NCBI RefSeq assembly: GCF_020873895.1
Contig: NZ_JAHWGT010000051.1
Location: 1 to 35,810 of the forward strand
Length of the DNA stretch: 35,810 nucleotides
Source of the DNA: Streptomyces sp. DH12
GTDB taxonomy: Bacteria > Actinomycetota > Actinomycetes > Streptomycetales > Streptomycetaceae
Reading direction: 5' to 3'
Shown here: positions 1-11,179 of the stretch, piece by piece
Layout: each line of letters starts with the position of its first letter
Position numbering within the stretch: position 1 is the stretch's first letter
Translations under genes and position numbers: made by a program
Notes under the pieces: model-generated
Databases searched by the model: none
What the model saw: the letters and a program-made list of their open reading frames with translations, nothing else
Told to the model about the DNA's origin: nothing

Positions 1-330
1 CCCCCTCCCCTCGCGACCACGGTCCGTCCGCCGCGTACGGCCTGGGAGGGGCCGTGGGGGGTCGCCCCCGCAGGGGTCGGCGGCGGCGGTCGGGTTCCGT
101 CATCCAGCACCGAAGGCCGCCGACCCCGAGGAGGTGACCCCCCGCGGCCCCGACCCCGCCCACCGGCATCCGGCACACCGCCACCCACACGGGGCCGGCG
201 AGCAGCCCCCCACACGACGGCGGTTAGCGGAAAATCGCAAGAACTCTCCGTGCGGCCGTTGCCTTTGGCACGTGTCAGGCGTTGTTGCCCGTGAGGGGAG
301 CCGCGTCGGCCGGCAAGGAGGCATCAGGCG
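1..330. other. Left-edge non-coding stretch
   Basis: I find no convincing gene here. Open frames crossing it are by-products of GC-rich sequence and have no family resemblance. A small GC hairpin (GGGGG-TCG-CCCCC, 57-69) lies near the edge. The last part carries the ribosome binding site of the flavin oxidoreductase (AAGGAGG, 315-321). The end of a gene lying to the left cannot be excluded. Confidence 0.5.
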
Positions 331-1365
331 ATGCGCGTGGGAACTTTCGTACTGGCGGCCCAGTTTCCCGGTCAGGGACACAGCGAGGCGCTGCACCGGG
401 CCGTGCGGTCCGCCGAGGTGGCCGAGGAGGCCGGGTTGGACTCGGTGTGGCTGGCCGAGCACCACTTCGTGCCGTACGGCACGTGCCCGTCGGCGATCAC
501 GCTCGCGGCGCTGCTGCTCGGCCGGACCCGCCGCATCAGGGTGGGCACGGCGGTCAGCGTGCTGCCGACGGCGCACCCGGTGGCGCTCGGCGAGCAGGCG
601 GCGCTGCTGCACATCGCCTCCGGCGGGCGCTTCACGCTCGGAGTGGGGCGCGGCGGCCCGTGGGTCGACCTGGAGGTGTTCGCCGCGGGACTGGAGGCGT
701 ACGAGCGGGACTTCCCCGAATCCCTCGACGTGCTGCTGCGCTGGCTGCGCGGCGACCGCGTCGGGGCGGACGGCCCGCGCCACCGCTTCCGGGAGGTGGC
801 CGTGGTCCCCCGGCCCGACGAGCTGATCGACGGCGCGCCGGCCCCGGAGACGGTCCTCGCCTGCACGTCGCCGAGGAGCGTGCGGCTCGCCGCCGAGCAC
901 GGGCTGCCGATGCTGCTCGGGATGCACTGCGGGGACGACGACAAGGCGGAGATGACGGCGCTGTGGCGCCGGGAGGCCCTGGCCGCCGGGCACACGCCGG
1001 ACACGGTGGCGCGGATCGCCGCGGGCCACGTCTCGGCGGGCGTGGCACAGCTCGCCGACCACACGCCGGACGCCGTCGAGACGCTGGTGAAGGCGATGCC
1101 CGGGTGGTTGAAGCGAGGGCTGGACGCCCATGTGACGGTGGACGGCCGGCGCCGGTCGATGCGCGATCCGGTCGCCTACACGGAGCTGCTGTGCCGACTG
1201 CACCCGGTGGGGACGCCGCGGCTGGCCGCGGACCGGCTGGCCGCCACGGCGGAGCGGACGGGCATCCGGCGGTTCGCGCTGCTGGTGGAGGGCTCGGGCC
1301 AGCTCGCGGCGACGGAGGAGAACGTACGTCGCCTGGGCGCCGAGGTCCTGCCGCTGCTGGTGTGA
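331..1365 (+). CDS. LLM class flavin-dependent oxidoreductase
   Basis: This 344-residue protein belongs to the bacterial luciferase-like monooxygenase superfamily, cytosolic TIM-barrel enzymes that use reduced flavin (FMNH2 or F420H2). The family pattern is clear: an N-terminal strand MRVGTFVLAAQFPG, then AEEAGLDSVWLAEHHF, which holds the usual flavin and substrate-pocket His pair, then a TRRIRVGTAVSVLP strand and an SGGRFTLGVGRGGP segment. ATG 331 is preceded by AAGGAGG at 315-321 and is a strong start. The gene stands alone and converges on the small gene at 1472-1864. The substrate and the choice between FMN and F420 cannot be read from the sequence. Family assignment is secure; the reaction is not. 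Confidence 0.88.
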   Translation: MRVGTFVLAAQFPGQGHSEALHRAVRSAEVAEEAGLDSVWLAEHHFVPYGTCPSAITLAALLLGRTRRIRVGTAVSVLPTAHPVALGEQAALLHIASGGRFTLGVGRGGPWVDLEVFAAGLEAYERDFPESLDVLLRWLRGDRVGADGPRHRFREVAVVPRPDELIDGAPAPETVLACTSPRSVRLAAEHGLPMLLGMHCGDDDKAEMTALWRREALAAGHTPDTVARIAAGHVSAGVAQLADHTPDAVETLVKAMPGWLKRGLDAHVTVDGRRRSMRDPVAYTELLCRLHPVGTPRLAADRLAATAERTGIRRFALLVEGSGQLAATEENVRRLGAEVLPLLV

Positions 1366-1471
1366 GCGGTCCGGGACCCCGGCGGTGTACCCGCCCCGGC
1401 CGCCGACCGGCTGCCGCCCCTGCACCGATCACACCTCCCGGGTGATGCGGAGCGGCAACACGCGTGCGGCG

Positions 1472-1864
1472 TCAGCAGTCGCGCAGCTCGGACGACTGGT
1501 TCAGCAGCTGGGCCCTGACCGAGGTGAAGCGGGCCAGCCGCTCGTCGACCGACGGGTCGAGCGGGAACACCGCGACGCGGTGGCAGTTCTGGAAGGCCAG
1601 ACGGACGCCGAAGTGGCGCTCCAGCGCCCCCCGGATCGCGTCACTCGCGAGCGCACGCAGCAGCTGCCCACGCGCCTGCTCGTCCGGCGGGGGCGTCTGG
1701 TTGTCGGCGAACGCACCCCCGTCCACCTTCAGCCGCACCACCAGAGAGCTGATCATCTCCCATGCGAAGGGCAGGGAGGTCCGGACGCAGTCGACGAAGG
1801 CCGCTTCGTCGACCTCGCCTCGCTCGGCCTGCTCCAACAGCGCCGGTGAGACGTCGAGCGACAT
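1472..1864 (-). CDS. Small conserved Streptomyces protein (SCO5389-like), function unknown
   Basis: This 130-residue acidic, soluble protein begins [20 protein letters not shown] and has no membrane segment or signal peptide. I recognise it only as a conserved actinomycete hypothetical that sits beside nucS, like S. coelicolor SCO5389; no catalytic motif is visible. ATG 1864 has an upstream GAGAGGAG, and a perfect 8-bp hairpin (GACCCCGC/GCGGGGTC, 1880-1900) lies immediately upstream of that binding site in the mRNA leader, which could affect translation. It is divergent from nucS across 219 bp, so the two may share regulation, but nothing in the sequence proves a functional link. Confidence 0.75.
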   Translation of the reverse strand: MSLDVSPALLEQAERGEVDEAAFVDCVRTSLPFAWEMISSLVVRLKVDGGAFADNQTPPPDEQARGQLLRALASDAIRGALERHFGVRLAFQNCHRVAVFPLDPSVDERLARFTSVRAQLLNQSSELRDC

Positions 1865-1879
1865 GGGTTCTCCTCTCGC

Positions 1880-1900
1880 GACCCCGCGGGGAGCGGGGTC
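1880..1900 (-). other. Leader hairpin before the 1472-1864 gene
   Basis: A perfect 8-bp inverted repeat with a 5-nt loop lies directly upstream of the GAGAGGAG ribosome binding site. It is too short and too early to be an obvious terminator. A role in mRNA stability or translation is inference only. Confidence 0.4.
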
Positions 1901-2069
1901 TTACGGGCAGGGCAGGAGGAGCCCCCGTACGACACGCAGAGTGCACGAGTGACGACCTCCCGCTTCCACGGTATGCGCGCCGCCTTGACCGCACCAGGAG
2001 ATTGGGGCACAACAGGCCAGAGAATCACGGGCGTTTGGCACCGAATCGCGCGGAAGCGCATGCGTCGAG

Positions 2070-2086
2070 TAGCGTTGCCGACCATG
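2070..2086 (+). promoter_or_regulatory. Probable leaderless start of nucS
   Basis: A -10 like hexamer TAGCGT (2070-2075) ends 8 nt before the nucS ATG at 2084, and no Shine-Dalgarno sequence is present. This arrangement is typical of leaderless mRNAs in Streptomyces. No good -35 is visible. Confidence 0.45.
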
Positions 2087-2755
2087 CGTCTCGTCATCGC
2101 CCGCTGCTCCGTGGACTACGCGGGCCGGCTCACCGCCCACCTGCCCTCCGCCCCCCGTCTGATCCTGGTCAAGGCGGACGGCAGCGTCTCGATCCACGCC
2201 GACGACAGGGCCTACAAGCCCCTCAACTGGATGTCCCCGCCGTGCACCCTGAAGGAGGGCGACGGCGGGTCGGCGGGCGTCTGGACGGTCGTCAACAAGG
2301 CGGGCGAGAAACTGATCATCACGATGGAGGAGATCCTCCACGACTCGTCCCACGAACTGGGCGTGGACCCGGGCCTGATCAAGGACGGCGTGGAGGCGCA
2401 CCTCCAGGAGCTGCTCGCCGACCGGATCGAGACTCTGGGGGCCGGATACACGCTGATCCGCCGCGAGTACCCGACGGCGATCGGCCCGGTCGACATCCTG
2501 TGCCGGAACGCCGACGGCGCCACCGTCGCCGTGGAGATCAAGCGCCGCGGTGAGATCGACGGCGTCGAACAGCTCACCCGCTACCTGGAGCTGCTGAACC
2601 GGGACCCGCATCTGGCGCCTGTGCGCGGGGTCTTCGCGGCGCAGGAGATCAAGCCGCAGGCCCGCGTCCTGGCGACGGACCGGGGCATCGACTGCGTGGT
2701 GCTGGACTACGACGCGCTGCGCGGCATCGAGGACGACAAGCTGCGGCTGTTCTGA
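2084..2755 (+). CDS. nucS: Mismatch-specific endonuclease NucS (EndoMS)
   Basis: NucS cleaves both strands at mismatches and is the core of the MutS/MutL-independent mismatch repair of actinobacteria. The 223-residue protein starts [16 protein letters not shown]. The C-terminal nuclease domain shows the catalytic PD-(D/E)xK set: Asp137 in GPVDILC, and Glu151 and Lys153 in VEIKRR. It ends KLRLF, the short C-terminal motif known in actinobacterial NucS to bind the beta sliding clamp. An in-frame upstream start at 1949 would add 45 residues foreign to the family, so ATG 2084 is preferred; it lacks a ribosome binding site but has a -10 hexamer just upstream. The gene converges on the large NTPase gene through a shared terminator. 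Confidence 0.95.
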   Translation: MRLVIARCSVDYAGRLTAHLPSAPRLILVKADGSVSIHADDRAYKPLNWMSPPCTLKEGDGGSAGVWTVVNKAGEKLIITMEEILHDSSHELGVDPGLIKDGVEAHLQELLADRIETLGAGYTLIRREYPTAIGPVDILCRNADGATVAVEIKRRGEIDGVEQLTRYLELLNRDPHLAPVRGVFAAQEIKPQARVLATDRGIDCVVLDYDALRGIEDDKLRLF

Positions 2756-2779
2756 CGGCCCCGCCCGCCGCGGGCGCGA

Positions 2780-2817
2780 CGACGGCCCCGGGTGGCGGAA
2801 GCCACCCGGGGCCGTCG
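2780..2817. terminator. Bidirectional terminator between nucS and the NTPase gene
   Basis: A perfect 17-bp stem (2780-2796 with 2801-2817) closes on the loop GGAA. It lies 24 nt after the nucS stop and 57 nt after the stop of the convergent gene, so it can serve both. There is no U-tract, as is usual in Streptomyces. Confidence 0.85.
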
Positions 2818-2874
2818 CGTCGGTGCGTCGGCGTCCGGCGTCGGGGCGCGGGCGCTCCTCGGGAGGAGCGCGGT

Positions 2875-5883
<3,009 letters not shown>

Positions 5884-6197
5884 GGTGAAGCCCCCAAAAG
5901 CGTGGTGCGGCGAAGCCCCTCCCGGCCGGTGTGCACGCGCGGCGTCGCTTCTGGTCCGGTGCCCGCCGTGTGGGTCCGTCGATGGGCAGACGTCCGAAAC
6001 CCTAGACGCTGGCCCGGCCGCCCGGAACAGCCGGGGTGCCGGCCGCCCAAGACGTCACGGTCTCATGAGGATTGGGCGGCTGGATCCGGGTGGGGCGGTT
6101 TGCTCCGGCATGTACCGGATGGGCGGCGGGTGGCGGGCGGTGAGCGGCGGGCCCGTGCGGCCGGGCGGTCGGTCCCCCGCGGCGGGCGGGGTGGAGG
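5884..6197. other. Non-coding gap upstream of the NTPase gene
   Basis: This 314-bp gap between the STAS gene stop and the NTPase start shows no credible gene. On the minus strand TTCCGG (6022-6027) and TAGGGT (5999-6004) are 17 bp apart and could be a weak promoter for the NTPase gene, with a leader of about 110 nt. No strong terminator is seen after the STAS gene. Confidence 0.45.
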
Positions 6198-6521
6198 TCA
6201 GACGCGGGGCAACGATTCGGCGGCGAGCCCGCCCTCGATGGCGAGGATGCGGTGCAGCCGGGTCGCGACGAGAAGGCGCTGCATCTGGGGCGGTACGCCC
6301 CGCAGGACCAGGCGGCGGCCGCAGCGGCCCGCCCTGCGGTGCGCGCCCATGATGACCCCGAGCCCGGTGGCGTCCCAGGAGTCGAGGCCGGTCAGGTCGA
6401 GCACCAGGTCACCGGCGCCGTCGTCGACGGCCGAGTGCAGGATCGTACGGGCGTCCGCCGCGCTGCGGACGTCGAGGCGGCCCCCGACGACCAGCTCGGT
6501 GTGGTCGCCCCTGATGTGCAT
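6198..6521 (-). CDS. STAS-domain protein, anti-sigma factor antagonist type
   Basis: This 107-residue protein is essentially a single STAS domain. Family members bind anti-sigma factors or act in partner-switching; phosphorylation of a Ser or Thr in the D-x-S/T-G-L motif turns binding off. Here the motif reads DATGLGVIMGAHRRAG, with Thr52 at the phosphorylation position. ATG 6521 has GGGGAG just upstream; a longer frame beginning at 6632 would add 37 residues of non-domain sequence. It follows the dehydrogenase gene after 144 bp containing a small hairpin (6629-6644), so cotranscription is possible. No anti-sigma kinase gene lies nearby, so the partner is unknown. Confidence 0.85.
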   Translation of the reverse strand: MHIRGDHTELVVGGRLDVRSAADARTILHSAVDDGAGDLVLDLTGLDSWDATGLGVIMGAHRRAGRCGRRLVLRGVPPQMQRLLVATRLHRILAIEGGLAAESLPRV

Positions 6522-6665
6522 ATGCGCTCCCCGAGAGTGCTGTGCTTGTCCGTCACGTCTTTCTGTTGCAAGGACTGACTCCGACGTCAGCCGAGCAGTT
6601 GCGCCTTGTAAGCGAACCGAGACCGAATTCACCCGGAGGGGTGAGGGCGGGGTGGTGCGGCGCGG

Positions 6666-7514
6666 TCAGTACTTGTAGAAGCCCTGCCCGCTCTTGCGGC
6701 CGATGTCACCCGCGTCCACCATCCGGCGCATCAGCTCCGGCGGGGCGAACTTCTCGTCCTGGGACTCCGTGTAGATGTTGCCGGTGGCGTGCAGCAGGAT
6801 GTCGACGCCGGTGAGGTCGGCGGTGGCGAGCGGGCCCATGGCGTGGCCGAAGCCCAGCTTGCACGCGATGTCGATGTCCTCCGCGGAGGCCACGCCGGAC
6901 TCGTGCAGCTTGGCCGCCTCGACGACGAGCGCGGAGATGAGCCGCGTGGTGACGAAGCCGGCGACGTCGCGGTTGACGACGATGCAGGTCTTGCCGACCG
7001 ACTCGGCGAACGCGCGGGCGGTGGCGAGGGTTTCGTCGCTCGTCTTGTAGCCGCGGACCAGCTCGCAGAGCTGCATCATCGGGACGGGCGAGAAGAAGTG
7101 CGCGCCGACGACCCGCTCGGGGCGCTCGGTGACCGCCGCGATCTTGGTGATCGGGATGGCGGAGGTGTTGGAGGCGAGGACCGCGTCGTCCCGGACGAGC
7201 TTGTCGAGGGCGCGGAAGATCTCGTGCTTGACCTCGAGCTTCTCGAAGACGGCCTCGACGACGATGTCGGCGTCGGCGACGGCGTCGAGGTCGGTCGTCG
7301 TGGTGATGCGCGCCAGGGCGGCCTCGGCGTCGGCGGCGTCCAGCCGGCCCTTGGCGACGAACTTGTCGTACGACGCCTTGATGCCGTCCGTGCCGCGGGT
7401 GAGGGCGGCGTCCGTGACGTCGCGCAGCACGACCTCCCAGCCCGCCTGGGCGGAGACCTGGGCGATGCCGGACCCCATGAGTCCGGCGCCGATGACGGCG
7501 AGCTTCCTGGCCAC
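6666..7514 (-). CDS. 3-hydroxybutyryl-CoA dehydrogenase
   Basis: The 282-residue protein catalyses NAD(P)-dependent interconversion of acetoacetyl-CoA and 3-hydroxybutyryl-CoA, in short-chain fatty acid or butyrate/ethylmalonyl-type metabolism. The Rossmann motif GAGLMGSGIAQ lies at the N-terminus. The catalytic His lies in VVGAHFFSPVPMMQL, and the C-terminal 3HCDH domain ends with RKSGQGFYKY, as in the single-domain enzymes. GTG 7514 follows AAGGGGA at good spacing; an earlier in-frame start adds only six residues and has no binding site. It is divergent from the adenosyltransferase gene over 260 bp that contain palindromes. The exact chain-length preference cannot be read from sequence. Confidence 0.92.
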   Translation of the reverse strand: MARKLAVIGAGLMGSGIAQVSAQAGWEVVLRDVTDAALTRGTDGIKASYDKFVAKGRLDAADAEAALARITTTTDLDAVADADIVVEAVFEKLEVKHEIFRALDKLVRDDAVLASNTSAIPITKIAAVTERPERVVGAHFFSPVPMMQLCELVRGYKTSDETLATARAFAESVGKTCIVVNRDVAGFVTTRLISALVVEAAKLHESGVASAEDIDIACKLGFGHAMGPLATADLTGVDILLHATGNIYTESQDEKFAPPELMRRMVDAGDIGRKSGQGFYKY

Positions 7515-7674
7515 GATTCGTCCCCTTAACACGCGTTCACTTTTCGTTTCTCCGGCGGGAGATTACTGCCCTGGAGGGGTGGTGTGGGCGGTGAAGAGAT
7601 ACGCGTCACGTCTCGAATGACGGACATCACACCGGTACGGGCGGTCGCGTGAGCGTAGCGCGCGCAGGCCCAAC

Positions 7675-7716
7675 CTACCGGGCGGTAGCCCCTTGTCGTA
7701 CACGGTCCGGTACCGG
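7675..7716. promoter_or_regulatory. Palindromic operator candidates in a divergent promoter region
   Basis: Two dyads lie between the dehydrogenase and adenosyltransferase genes. One is CTACCG-GG-CGGTAG (7675-7688). The other is the perfect 10-bp palindrome CCGGTACCGG (7707-7716). The first resembles TetR-family operators often found near acyl-CoA metabolism genes in actinomycetes. No regulator gene lies in the window, so the role is inferred. Confidence 0.4.
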
Positions 7717-7762
7717 TCGTGACGCACGGCACACACCTATGCCGTCCGGGGCGTCGCGTCAC

Positions 7763-7777
7763 TAGGCTGGCGGCATG
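7763..7777 (+). promoter_or_regulatory. Probable leaderless promoter of the adenosyltransferase gene
   Basis: TAGGCT (7763-7768) ends 6 nt before the ATG at 7775 and no clear ribosome binding site is present. This fits a leaderless transcript starting at or near the A of ATG. Confidence 0.45.
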
Positions 7778-8347
7778 GTCAACCTGACGCGCATCTACAC
7801 CCGCACCGGCGACAAGGGCACGACGGCGCTGGGCGACATGAGCCGCACCGCCAAGACGGACCTGCGGATCGCCGCGTACGCCGACGCCAACGAGGCCAAC
7901 GCCGTCATCGGCACGGCCATCGCCCTCGGCGAGCTGCCCGAGGAGGTCGTCAAGGTGCTCGTCCGGGTGCAGAACGACCTGTTCGACGTGGGCGCGGACC
8001 TGGCGACCCCGGTCGTCGAGGACCCGCAGTACCCGCCGCTGCGGGTGGAGCAGTCGTACGTCGACAAGCTGGAGGCGGACTGCGACCGGTTCCTGGAGGA
8101 CCTGGAGAAGCTGCGCTCCTTCATCCTGCCGGGCGGCACTCCCGGCGCGGCCCTCCTGCACCAGGCGTGCACGGTCGTGCGCCGCGCCGAGCGCTCGACG
8201 TGGGCGGCGCTGGAGGTGCACGGCGAGACGATGAACGCCCTGACGGCCACGTACCTCAACCGCCTGTCGGACCTGCTGTTCATTCTGGCGCGGACGGCCA
8301 ACAAGGAGCTGGGCGACGTCCTGTGGGTCCCCGGCGGAGAGCGCTGA
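7775..8347 (+). CDS. Cob(I)alamin adenosyltransferase, PduO type
   Basis: This 190-residue enzyme transfers the 5'-deoxyadenosyl group of ATP to cob(I)alamin to make adenosylcobalamin, the cofactor of methylmalonyl-CoA mutase and of class II ribonucleotide reductase. The ATP-binding N-terminus TRTGDKGTTALGD and the C-terminal motif VRRAERSTWAA of PduO-type trimers are both present, and the length is normal for the family. ATG 7775 is preceded by a TAGGCT hexamer and no Shine-Dalgarno, suggesting leaderless expression. The gene is monocistronic: divergent from the dehydrogenase and convergent with the membrane protein gene through a hairpin at 8371-8399. Confidence 0.94.
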   Translation: MVNLTRIYTRTGDKGTTALGDMSRTAKTDLRIAAYADANEANAVIGTAIALGELPEEVVKVLVRVQNDLFDVGADLATPVVEDPQYPPLRVEQSYVDKLEADCDRFLEDLEKLRSFILPGGTPGAALLHQACTVVRRAERSTWAALEVHGETMNALTATYLNRLSDLLFILARTANKELGDVLWVPGGER

Positions 8348-8370
8348 GCCGACACCGGACCCCGGCACCG

Positions 8371-8399
8371 CCACCTGCCCCGGCCCGGGGCGGAGGTGG
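8371..8399. terminator. Convergent terminator hairpin
   Basis: The stem is CCACCT-GCCCCG paired with CGGGGC-AGGTGG, with a two-base GG bulge and the loop GCC. It lies 23 nt after the adenosyltransferase stop and just before the stop of the convergent membrane protein gene. Confidence 0.7.
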
Positions 8400-8414
8400 A
8401 CCGGGGCCCGGCGG

Positions 8415-8999
8415 TCAGTGGTGTTCCGTGGGGACCGGGGTGCGCTCGCCGGGGGCGGACTCCTGCTCGGGGGCCTTCCGCGGCCAGACGACGTACGACA
8501 GCGCGATCAGGCCGTGGATGCCGGCCGCCCGCCAGGCCGCGCCCATCCAGTCGTGGAGGGGGCCGGTGCGGCTCGGGTCGCCGACGTACAGGACGGAGAG
8601 CCACAGCAGGAGGGTCGCGACCGCCGCCCCCAGGAGGGTGCCCAGCCAGAGCCGGCCCTCGTGGCGGGCGCGGGCCCTGCCGTAGCGCGGGGGGCCCTGC
8701 GGGCGCGGGGCGCCGCCGAAGCGGTGTGCGGCGTGGCCGTCGAGCCACTTCACCGTGCGGTGGCCGTGCCCGACGGTGTACCCGATGTACAGCGCGGCCA
8801 GTCCGTGCCGCCAGCTCGGCTCCGCGCCGCTCCTGAGGTCCATCGCGGTGACGACCAGCAGGACGACCTCCAGCAGCGGCTCGCAGAGCAGGAGGGCGGC
8901 GCCCGTGCGGGGCATCTTGAGGAGGTAGCGGGTGGCGAGGCCGGCGGCCAGGAGCACCCAGAAGCCGACCTCGCAGACCACGATCAGTGTGACGACCAT
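8415..8999 (-). CDS. Integral membrane protein, function unknown
   Basis: This 194-residue hydrophobic protein is not a family I can name. About five membrane helices are visible: VVTLIVVCEVGFWVLLAAG at the start, then TGAALLLCEPLLEVVLLVV, HGLAALYIGYTVGHG, LGTLLGAAVATLLLWLSV and GIHGLIALSYVVWP. A positively charged cytosolic loop lies between the third and fourth, and the C-terminal tail is polar. ATG 8999 follows GGAGGG, but the spacing is only 1-2 nt. An in-frame GTG at 9086 would add 29 polar residues and lacks a binding site. The start is therefore uncertain. The gene is divergent from chiS; no functional link is evident. Confidence 0.7.
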   Translation of the reverse strand: MVVTLIVVCEVGFWVLLAAGLATRYLLKMPRTGAALLLCEPLLEVVLLVVTAMDLRSGAEPSWRHGLAALYIGYTVGHGHRTVKWLDGHAAHRFGGAPRPQGPPRYGRARARHEGRLWLGTLLGAAVATLLLWLSVLYVGDPSRTGPLHDWMGAAWRAAGIHGLIALSYVVWPRKAPEQESAPGERTPVPTEHH

Positions 9000-9133
9000 G
9001 CCCTCCAGCCTGCCGCCGCCGCGCGCGCCGGGCGTCGTCGCCGATGACGAGTCCGGGCTGCACCCTTCGATGTAGTCGCGGCTCACCCGGGGCGCCGACG
9101 CACCGGGGGCGCGGGGGCGTGTTGGATGGGCCC

Positions 9134-10360
9134 GTGACCCTGCCCCGCCCCCACCGCGACGACGTCTTCCTGGCCTCCACGGGCCTCGCCGGCGGCCTTC
9201 TGCTGTGGTCGCTGGGCGTGTTCAACCAGGGGCCGAATCACGCCATCGTGGACGCCTCGTGGGGGGTCCTGCTGCCGCTGCTGGTCATGACGTCGCTGGA
9301 GTTCCTGCGGCGCAGCCGGCCGCGCACGGTGCTGCTGGTCGGGACGGTCGCGGTCGTCGCGGACCAGTTCACGCGCGGCAGCATCGCGACGATCCTGATG
9401 TTCACGGACCTGGTGTACGCGGCCGTCGTGTACGGCCCGCCCGCCTCCGCCCGGCGGTTGCCGGTGGTGACGGGGCTGATCACCGTCGCGGTCTCGATCG
9501 CCTCGCTCGCCTGGTACCAGGAGCCGTGGGCGCTGCTGCTCGGCGTCCTGACCGGCATGGTGTCGTTCGTGCCCGCCACCACCGGCGCCGTGGTCCGCAA
9601 CCACCGGCAGGCCGCCGACGCGGCCCGGCTGCGGGCCGAGCAGACGGCGCTGCTCGCCGAGATGGACCGCCGGGAGGCGGTGGTGGCGGAGCGGGCCCGG
9701 ATGGCGCGGGAGCTGCACGACATGGTGGCGGGGAACCTCTCCGCGATCGCCATCCACTCGACCGCCGCGCTCTCCCTCGACGACCCCGTGACGAGCCGTG
9801 AGGCGCTGGGCGTGATCCGGGAGAACAGTGTCGAGGGCCTGGCCGAAATGCGTCGCCTCATCTCGCTGCTCCGTGACAGCGGCGGGGCCGAGGAACCCGC
9901 GCCCGCGCCGACGCTGGCCGGACTCGCCGCGCTGGTGCGCCAGACGGCGGCGCACGGTACGGCGAACGGGCTGGCGTTCACGCTGACCGCCCCGCCGCCG
10001 GACGGGGACCTGCCGGCGCCGGTGGAGCTCGCCGCGTACCGCATCGTGCAGGAGTCGCTGACGAACGCGCTGAAGCACGCCGCCGCGGGTGAGGTGGTCG
10101 TCGTGGTGGAGCGGGCCGACCACGCCCTCACGGTCACGGTGACCAGCCCGCTCGACCGCCCGGCGGCGGGCCCGCGGACGTCGGGGCCGCGGGTGCCCGG
10201 GTCGGGGGCCGGCCTGGTGGGCATGCGCGAGCGGGTGGCGCTGCTGGGCGGGGAGTTCGAGGCGGGCCCGGTGGACGCGGCGGACGGGGCGGGGAACGGG
10301 ACGTGGCGGGTACGGGCGGTACTGCCCGTGGCCGAGGACGACAGGGAGCCGGCGGCATGA
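9134..10360 (+). CDS. chiS: Sensor histidine kinase ChiS
   Basis: This 408-residue NarL/DegS-type kinase is membrane-bound. Residues about 10-150 form about five membrane helices with no large extracellular domain. The HisKA_3 box ARELHDMVAGNLSAI carries the phospho-accepting His195. The HATPase domain follows, with the N-box QESLTNALKHA (Asn311) and the G-box GAGLVGMRERV. GTG 9134 follows GGATGG; a GTG at 9119 is an alternative. Its stop overlaps the ATG of the response regulator gene (ATGA), so the pair is translationally coupled. The pair lies just upstream of the chitinase gene, as chiS-chiR-chiC does in S. coelicolor, where ChiR controls chiC. The sensed ligand is presumably a chito-oligosaccharide signal, by inference. 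Confidence 0.88.
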   Translation: MTLPRPHRDDVFLASTGLAGGLLLWSLGVFNQGPNHAIVDASWGVLLPLLVMTSLEFLRRSRPRTVLLVGTVAVVADQFTRGSIATILMFTDLVYAAVVYGPPASARRLPVVTGLITVAVSIASLAWYQEPWALLLGVLTGMVSFVPATTGAVVRNHRQAADAARLRAEQTALLAEMDRREAVVAERARMARELHDMVAGNLSAIAIHSTAALSLDDPVTSREALGVIRENSVEGLAEMRRLISLLRDSGGAEEPAPAPTLAGLAALVRQTAAHGTANGLAFTLTAPPPDGDLPAPVELAAYRIVQESLTNALKHAAAGEVVVVVERADHALTVTVTSPLDRPAAGPRTSGPRVPGSGAGLVGMRERVALLGGEFEAGPVDAADGAGNGTWRVRAVLPVAEDDREPAA

Positions 10361-11151
10361 GCACGGGCGCGGGGACGGGTACGGGACCGGACGGAGCAGG
10401 CGCGGCCGCGGGCCCGGACAAGACGGGCGGCACCGGCCCGGACAAGACGGGCGGCACGGGCGCGGGCGGGGACGGCACGGGCCCCGGAGCGGCGGGCCGC
10501 GTCGTCCGCGTGCTGGTCGCGGAGGACCAGCGGGCGGTGCGCGCCGGGCTCGTCCTCATCCTGCGCAGCGCCCCCGACATCGAGGTCGCGGGTGAGGCGG
10601 GCGACGGCGAGGAGGCCGTCCGGCTCGCCCGGGAGCTGCGCCCCGACCTGGTCCTGATGGACATCCAGATGCCGCTGCTGGACGGCGTGTCGGCGACCCG
10701 GCAGGTGGTCGCCGAGGGGCTCGCGGACGTCCTGGTCCTGACCACCTTCGACCTGGACGAGTACGTCTTCGGGGCGCTGCGCGCCGGCGCCGCCGGGTTC
10801 CTGCTGAAGAACACCGAGGCGCGGGACCTGATCGAGGCGGTGCGGACGGTGGCGCGCGGCGAGGGGCTCATCGCACCGGCGGTGACCCGGCGGCTGATCG
10901 CCGAGTTCGCGACCCCCCGACGGCCCGCCGCGCGGGGCGCGGCGCCGGACCCGGCGGTACTGGAGCCGCTGACCCGGCGGGAACGCGAAGTGCTGTCGTG
11001 CCTCGGCGAGGGCCTGTCGAACGCGGAGATCGCGGTACGCCTCGACATGGCGGAGGCGACGGTGAAGACGCACGTCAGCCGCATGCTGGGGAAGCTCGGA
11101 CTGCGCAGCCGGGTGCAGGCGGCGGTGCTGGCGCAGGAGTTGGGCGTCTGA
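10357..11151 (+). CDS. chiR: Response regulator ChiR (NarL/LuxR family)
   Basis: This 264-residue DNA-binding response regulator has a receiver domain with phospho-acceptor Asp102 in LVLMDIQMP, the acidic pair Glu56/Asp57 and Lys150 in FLLKNTEA. The C-terminal LuxR-type helix-turn-helix reads LTRREREVLSCLGEGLSNAE and continues to TVKTHVSRML. In place of a typical short N-terminus there are about 47 residues rich in Gly, Thr and Ala, containing GPDKTGGT twice. The ATG at 10357 overlaps the kinase stop by 4 nt, which supports this start, although a later start near the receiver domain cannot be excluded. ChiR of S. coelicolor regulates chiC; here chiC begins 136 bp downstream. Confidence 0.9.
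   Translation: MSTGAGTGTGPDGAGAAAGPDKTGGTGPDKTGGTGAGGDGTGPGAAGRVVRVLVAEDQRAVRAGLVLILRSAPDIEVAGEAGDGEEAVRLARELRPDLVLMDIQMPLLDGVSATRQVVAEGLADVLVLTTFDLDEYVFGALRAGAAGFLLKNTEARDLIEAVRTVARGEGLIAPAVTRRLIAEFATPRRPAARGAAPDPAVLEPLTRREREVLSCLGEGLSNAEIAVRLDMAEATVKTHVSRMLGKLGLRSRVQAAVLAQELGV
10411..10458 (+). repeat. 24-bp tandem repeat in chiR
   Basis: Two adjacent 24-bp copies differ only at the last base and encode GPDKTGGT twice in the N-terminal extension of the response regulator. Confidence 0.9.
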
Positions 11152-11179
11152 TCGGGCGGCCTCGGCACTCGCACTCAAG

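Noticed and set aside
100-1425. Minus-strand open frame antisense to the LLM oxidoreductase
   Set aside because: Arg/His/Pro-rich shadow translation with no family similarity, opposite a gene with a clear start and motif set.
10357-10360. Possible frameshift between chiS and chiR
   Set aside because: The 4-nt ATGA overlap is a normal translational coupling; both proteins are complete.
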